64,000 nucleotides of DNA, from assembly GCA_903862425.1 (NCBI GenBank), contig CAIOYC010000020.1, positions 1-64,000 on the forward strand. Direction: 5' to 3'. Source of the DNA: an uncultured Caulobacterales bacterium. Lineage in GTDB: Bacteria > Pseudomonadota > Alphaproteobacteria > Caulobacterales > Caulobacteraceae. The position numbers and the translations under genes were made by a program. The notes below the pieces were generated by a model. The model was not told the DNA's origin, searched no databases, and saw only the letters and a program-made list of their open reading frames with translations. Below are positions 58,193 to 64,000 of the stretch, piece by piece; position 1 is the stretch's first letter; every line of letters begins with the position of its first letter.

Positions 58193-58741
58193 ATGAGCGC
58201 GAACGAACCCTCCATCGGTCCATCGGTCCGCATCGAGACGGACCGTCTGGTGCTGCGCCCCGTGCAGGCCGGCGACGCTTCGGCCATCCATGCGGGCATC
58301 AACGACTACGCCATCGTCAGCATGCTGGCGAACGCGCCCTGGCCCTATGGGCCGGGCGACGCCGAAGCCTTCGTCGCCTCGATGGAGGCGCGCGATCGAA
58401 CGCGCGAGCAGCCTTTGGCTATCGAGCACCGCCGCCACGGCCTCATCGGCGTCACCGGCTTCCACGCCTCCCAGGATGAAGCCTTCCCCGAGCTCGGCTA
58501 CTGGGTTGCGCGCGATCACTGGGGCCAGGGCTACGCCTCGGAAGCCGCCAGCGCCGCCCTTGTCTGGGCGCACGAAGGCTGGGGTAAGCGGGCGGTGCGC
58601 GCCGGTCACTTCGTTGAGAATACGGCGTCGGCGCGCGTGCTTGTGAAGGCGGGCATGCTCTACACCGGAGTCGTCGCCCCGCTCTACTCCAAGGCCCGCG
58701 GCGAAGCCGTCCCGTCGCGTAAGATGATCTGGCTGGCCTAG
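58193..58741 (+). CDS. GNAT-family N-acetyltransferase (RimJ/RimL type)
   Basis: A 182-residue acetyltransferase using acetyl-CoA. It begins with the RimJ/L-type strand TDRLVLRPVQAGDASAI and has the acetyl-CoA loop ARDHWGQGYASEAASAAL, followed by FVENTASARVLVKAGM. Substrates are unknown; protein N-termini or small amines are possible. GGGGAG lies before its ATG. In Caulobacterales one or two GNAT genes lie between rpmA and obgE; obgE is not next here. Confidence 0.9.
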   Translation: MSANEPSIGPSVRIETDRLVLRPVQAGDASAIHAGINDYAIVSMLANAPWPYGPGDAEAFVASMEARDRTREQPLAIEHRRHGLIGVTGFHASQDEAFPELGYWVARDHWGQGYASEAASAALVWAHEGWGKRAVRAGHFVENTASARVLVKAGMLYTGVVAPLYSKARGEAVPSRKMIWLA

Positions 58742-58755
58742 AGAGCGACGAGGTT

Positions 58756-59925
58756 CTAGGCCGCGCGGACGTTCTCGCTGGGCGCGTTGGCGGCCGCTTT
58801 GTCGCGCGCGCGCAGGGTATCGACCAGTCGGCGGATGCGGCGGATTTCCCGTTTCAACCCGGCCATGGTGACCAGGCGCCAGGCGAGGCGGGGGCTCTGC
58901 GACTCCAGCTCGGCCCAGAAGGCGCCGAAATACGGATGGCGGCCAAGGGCGGTGCGGTATGCTTCCACGGGGATACGAAGGGTGCGCGCCCACGACTCGG
59001 CGCGGGTCTCCGCCTGACCCATTCGCCACTGGTCGCGCAGTTGACCCCGCCACAGGGCTCGGCGGAAGGTGGACATGGCCACCTCCAGCGCGTCGTCGCA
59101 AGGGTGGTCCGGATCGGTCCGCAGGCGGATCTCGTCGGCCAGGCCGCCCGAGGCGCGGCCGTCGGTTCGGGCCGAGGTCACCACCTGCACTTCCAGCGAA
59201 TGGCGGATCTTGCCATCGATGCGGCGGACCATCTCGAACAGGGCGCGGTCTTCGCCCACCGGGCGCGGCGGCAGGCCGCCGATGGCCCGGTAGGCGGCGG
59301 CGGTCAGGGCGGCGGAGGCGCCGCAGTTCTGGTTGTGACGCGGCCAGGCGTCATGCGCCTCCGGATCGACGCGGGCGTCGAGCTCGGCGGCGAGCTGCTG
59401 GTATTCCCACTCCAGCGAGCCACGCTCCAGGATGGCGGGCGGGAGCTGCATCAGCTCCATCGGGTCCGCCATTACATAGCCAGCGACGGCGTCGTGGCCG
59501 GCCTCGATCTCGCGGCGGTTGGCGGCGATCCATTCCTCGTGCGCCAAGGTGTCGGCGTCGGTGGTCAGGATCAGGCCGTCCGGGGCCACCAGGGCGGCGG
59601 CGGCGTCCATGGCCAGCTTTCGCGCCCACCCGGCATTGGCATAGGCCTTGGGCAGGTTCACCGAATGGATTTCGATACGGTAGGGCAACAGCGGCGCGAC
59701 TTGGCGCACGATTTCGGCGGTGCCGTCGGTGGTGTTGTTGAGCAGGAGCACCACAGCGATGTCGGCGAAATCCACGTCTTCCTGCAGGCCGAGCGCCTCC
59801 AGGCATAGCGGGATCCGCTCCACCTCGTCCTTCACCGGAATGGCGACGACAATGCGCGGCGCCGTGTCGCCTCCGCCCAGCCGCTCGACCTCGATCCCGA
59901 AGTCCGCCTTAGCGCTCTCGATCAT
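58756..59925 (-). CDS. Family 2 glycosyltransferase
   Basis: A 389-residue GT2 enzyme. The GT-A fold is seen in VVAIPVKDEVERIPLCLEAL, DIAVVLLLNNTTDGT and the metal-binding TTDADT motif at about 125; a second conserved part is PPRPVGEDRALFEMVRRIDGKIRH. No membrane helix is present, so it is cytoplasmic or peripheral. It probably adds a sugar to a lipid or polysaccharide. The ATG at 59925 is chosen; a TTG 16 codons upstream could give a longer N-terminus. It converges with the GNAT gene. Confidence 0.83.
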   Translation of the reverse strand: MIESAKADFGIEVERLGGGDTAPRIVVAIPVKDEVERIPLCLEALGLQEDVDFADIAVVLLLNNTTDGTAEIVRQVAPLLPYRIEIHSVNLPKAYANAGWARKLAMDAAAALVAPDGLILTTDADTLAHEEWIAANRREIEAGHDAVAGYVMADPMELMQLPPAILERGSLEWEYQQLAAELDARVDPEAHDAWPRHNQNCGASAALTAAAYRAIGGLPPRPVGEDRALFEMVRRIDGKIRHSLEVQVVTSARTDGRASGGLADEIRLRTDPDHPCDDALEVAMSTFRRALWRGQLRDQWRMGQAETRAESWARTLRIPVEAYRTALGRHPYFGAFWAELESQSPRLAWRLVTMAGLKREIRRIRRLVDTLRARDKAAANAPSENVRAA

Positions 59926-60322
59926 CACGCGCCCATAAACCCGCTTAAGGCCGTCCAGCCCGAAGACACGCAACGCCCAAGGTCGGAAAAAGTCACCCCG
60001 CCTTCACGTGATGTGGCGTGATTACGGTCATTTTGCGCATCGGAATCGACCAGCGACGCACGGGACGGTGAGGCCAGGGACATGAAGCTCTTAAGGAGAA
60101 GCGCGCGGGGTGACGCAGCCAAGCGGCCCGCTTTGCGCGACCGTCACACTTTGTAGCAAGACGTGAGGCGCGCGCCTAGCCTTTACGGCAAAACGGCGCC
60201 GCGACCGAATGTGACGTTGCGCGACAGGACTTGGAGGCCAGCCCGCGAAGCCCGTCCTGGATCGACCCCTCAAGAATCCTCGGCGCGACGACCGGCCATC
60301 TCCGATCGTCGGCCCGGCCCCT
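59926..60322. other. 397-base gap between the glycosyltransferase and hydrolase genes
   Basis: No convincing larger gene. The 5' part upstream of the glycosyltransferase contains several TGATGTGGCGTGATT-like short repeats around 60005-60025 but no clear promoter. A 24-codon open frame with a ribosome-binding site is present at 60082-60156. The rest (60160-60320) is GC-rich with no recognisable structure. Confidence 0.4.
60082..60156 (+). CDS. Possible 24-residue peptide gene
   Basis: An ATG preceded by GGTGAGGCCAGGG opens a 24-codon frame, strongly basic (MKLLRRSARGDAAKRPALRD then RHTL). It lies alone in an intergenic gap. The ribosome-binding site and Arg-rich composition are the only support; it may be fortuitous. 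Confidence 0.2.
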   Translation: MKLLRRSARGDAAKRPALRDRHTL

Positions 60323-61213
60323 CTAGAGCGCTGCATCCAGCAAGGCCTCGCGCACCAGGTCAGGACGCTCCATGGGCAGGAAGTGAGAGGTTCCCGGCAC
60401 GGTGGTCAACAAGACCCGCCGATTAGTGCGTTTCAGGGCCTCCGGCGAAGCCCGGAGCGTGGAGCCGCGTTCAGCGCGGAACACGGTGACCGGGGACTTG
60501 ATACGCGACAGGGCCCGCCACGGGTCATGCGCCTGGCCCGCGAAGCTTGCGGCCTCCCACGCCGGCGTGCAAGCGAGCTCCACCCCGCCGTCCGCCTTGG
60601 CGCGAAAGCCGGCGGCGACATAGTCAGCAAGCTGAACGTCGCTCCAGGTCTTGAAGGCGCCCCGGCCCTTATAGGCGGTGAAGGCGGCCTCGAAGCTGTC
60701 GAAGCCCGGCCGGCGCCGGTAGGCGGCCTCGGCGATGGGAATGCGGCGGCCGATCCTGCGCGCCGCCCAGGGCAACTGCGCGCCGAGCGCCATCAGCCGT
60801 GGAAACATCACCGGGTCGAACAGGACGAGGCCGCGCACGCCCTCGGGCCGACGCCCCGCGGCGAGCAGGGACACGGTCCCGCCCATGGAGTGTCCGGCAA
60901 GGATCGGCGGCGGTCCGTCCAGCGTGGCGAGCAGCGCCAGAAGATCGTCGCGATAAAACTTCCATGACAAAAGCTTGGCCGGATCGGCGGGTAGGCGGCT
61001 GGCGCCATGCCCGCGCTGATCCACAGCCAGGATGCGCAGGGTGGCTGCGAGGGGGGCGAGGATGGAGCGATAGGTCAGGGCGTTGAAGCCGTTGGCGTGC
61101 AGAAAGACCACGTCCACCGGACGCGCCTCGTCGCCGAAGTCGAGCGCCGCCATCTCACCATCGGGCAGGCGGATCATCCGCCGCCGCGGTTCGCCGAACA
61201 CCGCCGCGTCCAT
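60323..61213 (-). CDS. Alpha/beta-hydrolase
   Basis: A 296-residue alpha/beta-fold hydrolase. The oxyanion region (FLHANGFNALTYRSIL), nucleophile elbow GHSMGG, acid and His (PGTSHFLPMERPDL) of the triad are present, and the helical cap lies between about residues 130 and 215. It resembles epoxide hydrolases or haloperoxidases, but the substrate cannot be told. CAGGAG lies before the ATG at 61213; a TTG nine codons upstream is less likely. It is followed by the DUF423 gene on the same strand (upstream, 61274). Confidence 0.85.
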   Translation of the reverse strand: MDAAVFGEPRRRMIRLPDGEMAALDFGDEARPVDVVFLHANGFNALTYRSILAPLAATLRILAVDQRGHGASRLPADPAKLLSWKFYRDDLLALLATLDGPPPILAGHSMGGTVSLLAAGRRPEGVRGLVLFDPVMFPRLMALGAQLPWAARRIGRRIPIAEAAYRRRPGFDSFEAAFTAYKGRGAFKTWSDVQLADYVAAGFRAKADGGVELACTPAWEAASFAGQAHDPWRALSRIKSPVTVFRAERGSTLRASPEALKRTNRRVLLTTVPGTSHFLPMERPDLVREALLDAAL

Positions 61214-61273
61214 CGCCTGCTCCTGGGTCGAGAGCGCCAAGGTATGCCCGTCAATGCGGCGAGGGAAGGGCGA

Positions 61274-61657
61274 TCAGACGCGCGCGACCAGCGATCCGGC
61301 GATCACGCCCCAGATCACCACGGCCCAGCCCAGCATCAGCAGCAGACCGCCGACGGGTGTCACCGCGCCCAGCACCTTCACCCCGGTCAATGCCATCAGA
61401 TACAGCGAGCCGCCGAACACCAGGCCGCCAAGGCCGAACAGCCATCCCGCCCAGCCCGCCTGGGTCAGGGCCATGCGCATGAAACCGTAGCAGGCGAGAC
61501 CGGCTACCGCGTGCACCAGTTGGTACTGAGCCCCGGTGCGCAGCCAATCCTTCACCTGCGGATCGGAGACGCCGTGCGCGCCGAACGCACCGGCCGCCAC
61601 GGCCATCAGCCCGTTGATCCCGGCTAGCAGAAGCCAGATCCGCGTCGTCGATTCCAT
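61274..61657 (-). CDS. DUF423 small membrane protein
   Basis: A 127-residue protein with four membrane helices and the conserved family opening ALAGINGLMAVAAGAFGAHG-like segment (here LLAGINGLMAVAAGAFGAHG) followed by GAQYQLVHAVAGL and FGGSLYLMALTG. Members of DUF423 are widely distributed and of unknown function. It is 29 bases downstream of the peroxiredoxin-like gene and 60 bases upstream of the hydrolase, so a three-gene unit is possible. Confidence 0.9.
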   Translation of the reverse strand: MESTTRIWLLLAGINGLMAVAAGAFGAHGVSDPQVKDWLRTGAQYQLVHAVAGLACYGFMRMALTQAGWAGWLFGLGGLVFGGSLYLMALTGVKVLGAVTPVGGLLLMLGWAVVIWGVIAGSLVARV

Positions 61658-61686
61658 TTGGGCTCCTGGATTGGGCGCGACCAGTC

Positions 61687-62283
61687 CTATTTCACCCCAT
61701 CGACCAGCGCCAGTATCGAGATGTTTTCGGGCCGCACCTTGTAGCCGTCATAGGCCAGCTTGGCCTTCACCACGCCGGCGCGATCGAGCACGAAGATCGA
61801 GGGCTTGGGCACCCCGTCGGCGAAGCTGTGCGGCGCATATTGGGGATCACGCAGCTTGTAGGCGTCGATCATCTTGGAGCCGTCGTCGGACAGAAGCGGA
61901 TAGGCCACGCCCTGCTTCTCGGCGAACGTGGCCAGGGCGTCCGGCGCGTCATAGCTGATCGCCGCCAGCCCATAGCCGCGCTCGGCCAGGGGCGCCTGCA
62001 CCGCCTTCAGGTCGATCAGCTGGTGCTGGCAGAACGGACACCATCGCGCCGAGCGGAAGAAGACCAGCACAACGCCCTTCTTGCCCGAAACGCTGGCGAG
62101 GTCGCGCGGCTTGCCGGCGGCGTCCTTGGCCACCAGCGCCGGGGCCACGGCGCCTACCGCCGGGCCGATGTCGATCGGTTTGCCGGGCATTTGGGCCGAG
62201 GCCGCGACGGGCGCCGCGAGGGCGAGGATGGCGAAGGCGACGAGGGCGTTGCGCACGATAGGCTCCGGGTTCAGCTCTGGCAT
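61687..62283 (-). CDS. Exported peroxiredoxin-like (AhpC/TSA) thioredoxin-fold protein
   Basis: A 198-residue AhpC/TSA-type thioredoxin-fold protein with an N-terminal signal peptide (VRNALVAFAILALAAPVAASA within the first 31 residues), so probably periplasmic. The redox centre is SARWCPFCQHQL with a WCPFC disulphide motif, unlike the single peroxidatic Cys of typical AhpC. It probably reduces peroxides or disulphides outside the cytoplasm. A GTG at 62256 is an alternative start that would give a shorter signal peptide. Confidence 0.87.
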   Translation of the reverse strand: MPELNPEPIVRNALVAFAILALAAPVAASAQMPGKPIDIGPAVGAVAPALVAKDAAGKPRDLASVSGKKGVVLVFFRSARWCPFCQHQLIDLKAVQAPLAERGYGLAAISYDAPDALATFAEKQGVAYPLLSDDGSKMIDAYKLRDPQYAPHSFADGVPKPSIFVLDRAGVVKAKLAYDGYKVRPENISILALVDGVK

Positions 62284-62345
62284 ACTACGCCCGGCGACGT
62301 GCTTGGGTTACGGCAGGCTGGTTGCCATGGGAGGCTGATTCGGAC

Positions 62346-63530
62346 GTGCAGGCCCTTCGCGCCACACCGCTAAGGCTAGGCCTGTTCTATGCCGTGCTCT
62401 ATCTGAGTTCGGGGGTCGCGACGCCCTATATCGGCCTATGGCTGCACGCGGGCGGACTGAATGGCGGGGAGATCGGCGTCATCCTCGCCACGCCCATGCT
62501 GGCGCGGCTCGTGGCGGGCGCCATTCTGGCGGTCTGGGCCGATGGGTTTCGGCTGCGGCGGACGGCGATCCTGATCCTGGCGGCGATCTCGGCGGCGGGC
62601 CATTGCGCCCTTCTGCTGACCTCCGGGTTTGGGCCGTGGCTCGCCGCGTGGTTCGTGGCCTCGGTCGGGTTTCAGGCCTGCACGCCGCTGACGGACGTCA
62701 TCACTCTGCGCCGCGCCGCCACCGAAGGGTTCGCCTATGCGACGCCGCGCGGGATGGGATCGGCGGGTTATATCTTAGCCAATGTGGTGGCGGGCCTGCT
62801 GATCCCGCGCTTCGGCCCGGCGCTCGTGATCTGGTGGCTGGTCGCGACGGGCATGCTGATCGTGATCGGCTCGCGCTTGCTGGTGCCGCCCGACCCGGTG
62901 ACGGACGACGGCGCGCGCATCACCGGCAAGAGCCGTTTGGCCGGGACCGGCGCCCTGCTGAAGGACCCGGTGTTCATGCTGATGCTCGGCTCGGTCGCCT
63001 TCGTCCAGGCCGCCCACGCCTTCTACTACGCCTTCTCCACCCTGCTCTGGCGCGCGCAGGGAATCGCACCGGGGTGGAGCGGCGTGCTGTGGGGTGTCGG
63101 GGTGGGGGTCGAGGTGGTGTTTCTGTGGTTCGGCGAACCCCTGCGTCGGCGGCTGGGTCCCGAGCGGCTATTGATCCTCGGCGCGGCCGGGGCGCTAGTG
63201 CGCTGGACCGCCTATGCCTTCTCGCCGCCGCTCTGGCTGCTGTTTCCGCTACAGGCCCTGCATAGCCTCAGCTTCACCGCCACCTTCATCGCCTCGCTGG
63301 AGCTTACCGAACGCCTGTCGCCACGCCGCCACGCCTCCGCGGCGCAGTCGCTGAACGCCGGGCTGTCGCTGGGGCTGGCGAGCGGGCTCGCCACCCTCGC
63401 CGCCGGACCGCTCTACGATCATGTGGGTGCGCTTGGATATCTGGCCATGAGCGCCAGCGCTGGGCTCGGCTTGGTCGGCGCGATCTGGCTCTACAGACTA
63501 AGGCCGAATTCGGAGACGATGAAGTCGTAG
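62346..63530 (+). CDS. MFS transporter (HcaT/MFS_1-like)
   Basis: A 394-residue major-facilitator transporter with twelve membrane helices in two halves, close to the MFS_1_like group that includes the phenylpropionate permease HcaT and nucleoside transporters. Helix 1 is in LRLGLFYAVLYLSSGVATPYIGLWL and the loop 2-3 motif is VWADGFRLRR. The GTG at 62346 follows GGGAGG and is preferred over a TTG eight codons earlier. The substrate is unknown. Its 3' end overlaps a convergent gene by 40 bases. Confidence 0.88.
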   Translation: MQALRATPLRLGLFYAVLYLSSGVATPYIGLWLHAGGLNGGEIGVILATPMLARLVAGAILAVWADGFRLRRTAILILAAISAAGHCALLLTSGFGPWLAAWFVASVGFQACTPLTDVITLRRAATEGFAYATPRGMGSAGYILANVVAGLLIPRFGPALVIWWLVATGMLIVIGSRLLVPPDPVTDDGARITGKSRLAGTGALLKDPVFMLMLGSVAFVQAAHAFYYAFSTLLWRAQGIAPGWSGVLWGVGVGVEVVFLWFGEPLRRRLGPERLLILGAAGALVRWTAYAFSPPLWLLFPLQALHSLSFTATFIASLELTERLSPRRHASAAQSLNAGLSLGLASGLATLAAGPLYDHVGALGYLAMSASAGLGLVGAIWLYRLRPNSETMKS

Positions 63531-64000
63531 AGGTCCGGCTGGTTCTTCTGCACCGTGCCTCGGGTGAAGGGCGGACGCGCCGCCCTGCCCCACAGCACCA
63601 CGCTGGCGTTCATGGCGAAGAACTCCACCGGATTGCTGAGCATGTAGGACCGATCCGGATACCAGCCCCTGCGCTTCGCCGCCTCGTAGAAGCCGATGAT
63701 GGCCGGGTTACGCGCCCCGCCCTCCATGCTGTTGAAGTGGTAGACGTGGATCAGCTCGTGCAGCAGCACCGGGTTCTCGCGCGGCTGCGGCTCGGGCGAG
63801 AGGAACAGGCGCATCTTCCCCGCCCGGCCCGGCTCCTTCAGGGTGGTGTCGATGGTCAGCACCTGCGCACGCCAGAAATCCTTGATCTCCGGCTTGATGT
63901 TCACGCTCTCCACCAGATCGATCTGCGCCTTGAGAGAGTCCCACTGGCGCGCATCCAGCCCGGACGGCAGGCTCGACTCGTCGATGGTCCAGCCGCGATA
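63491..64000 (-). CDS. Zincin-like protein with HExxH motif, C-terminal part (cut by window edge)
   Basis: The visible 169 residues are the C-terminal part of a longer protein whose start is beyond 64000. It carries HELIHVYHF, the HExxH zinc-binding motif of zincin metallopeptidases, preceded by LFLSPEPQPRENPVLL and followed by a NPVEFFAMNASVVLWG segment with a possible third ligand Glu. The substrate and localisation are unknown. The end overlaps the MFS gene by 40 bases in the opposite orientation. Confidence 0.7.
   Translation of the reverse strand, partial: YRGWTIDESSLPSGLDARQWDSLKAQIDLVESVNIKPEIKDFWRAQVLTIDTTLKEPGRAGKMRLFLSPEPQPRENPVLLHELIHVYHFNSMEGGARNPAIIGFYEAAKRRGWYPDRSYMLSNPVEFFAMNASVVLWGRAARPPFTRGTVQKNQPDLYDFIVSEFGLSL

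Overview
This is a 64 kb piece of a GC-rich alphaproteobacterial chromosome, most likely from Caulobacteraceae (Caulobacter or Phenylobacterium type; the genus is an inference). The strongest marker is a divL gene (53905-56241) whose HisKA box carries Tyr instead of His, a hallmark of the Caulobacter cell-cycle pseudokinase. Supporting signs are a candidate CtrA box (TTAA-N7-TTTAC) near 2230, a perfect alphaproteobacterial SOS box (GTTC-N7-GTTC) at the imuA-imuB-dnaE2 cassette, CobS of the aerobic cobaltochelatase, and the lnt/XRE and rplU/rpmA/GNAT neighbourhoods. I saw no rRNA, tRNA or CRISPR array.

Layout. 1-9.4 kb: the start of an IS481-type transposase cut by the window edge, a hybrid histidine kinase, an OPT oligopeptide transporter divergent from hmgA, several small secreted or membrane proteins, the thiS-thiG pair, and three very small genes in tandem. 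9.5-18.9 kb: cobS, an OsmC peroxidase, a J-domain protein divergent from bolA, an FAD reductase coupled to a DUF21/CBS transporter, a small redox island (HxlR regulator, SDR, aldo/keto reductase), and aroK-aroB. 19-26 kb: a plus-strand run xerD, miaB-phoH-ybeY-corC-lnt (starts overlapping stops at three junctions), then an XRE regulator. 26-35 kb: LLM oxidoreductase, an acyltransferase, families of palindromic repeats, the SOS mutasome imuA-imuB-dnaE2, and an EF-hand lipoprotein.

35-47 kb is central metabolism on the minus strand: sucC, a secreted Pro/Ala-rich protein, sucD, sucA, sucB, lpd, an acyl-CoA thioesterase, a small secreted protein and mmsA. This supplies succinyl-CoA synthetase, the complete 2-oxoglutarate dehydrogenase complex and a CoA-acylating semialdehyde dehydrogenase. 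47-54 kb: an LTXXQ periplasmic protein, a TrmH-type methyltransferase, a probable outer-membrane DUF3034 protein paired with an exported truncated haemoglobin, a YebC-family regulator, a double-TetR regulator and hslO. 54-64 kb: divL, small genes, rplU-rpmA with promoter and terminator, a GNAT acetyltransferase, a glycosyltransferase, an alpha/beta hydrolase, a DUF423 protein, a peroxiredoxin-like protein, an MFS transporter and a zincin-like protein cut by the right edge.

The most notable signals are a palindromic repeat inserted in frame in ybeY that shares its arm with a 31-bp inverted-repeat pair at 27.2 kb; an SOS promoter apparently placed to give a leaderless imuA transcript; the DUF3034/truncated-haemoglobin pair; the secreted protein inside the suc operon; and the tandem micro-genes beside cobS. 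Start codons were re-chosen wherever an internal ATG or GTG with a ribosome-binding site was better than the longest open frame.
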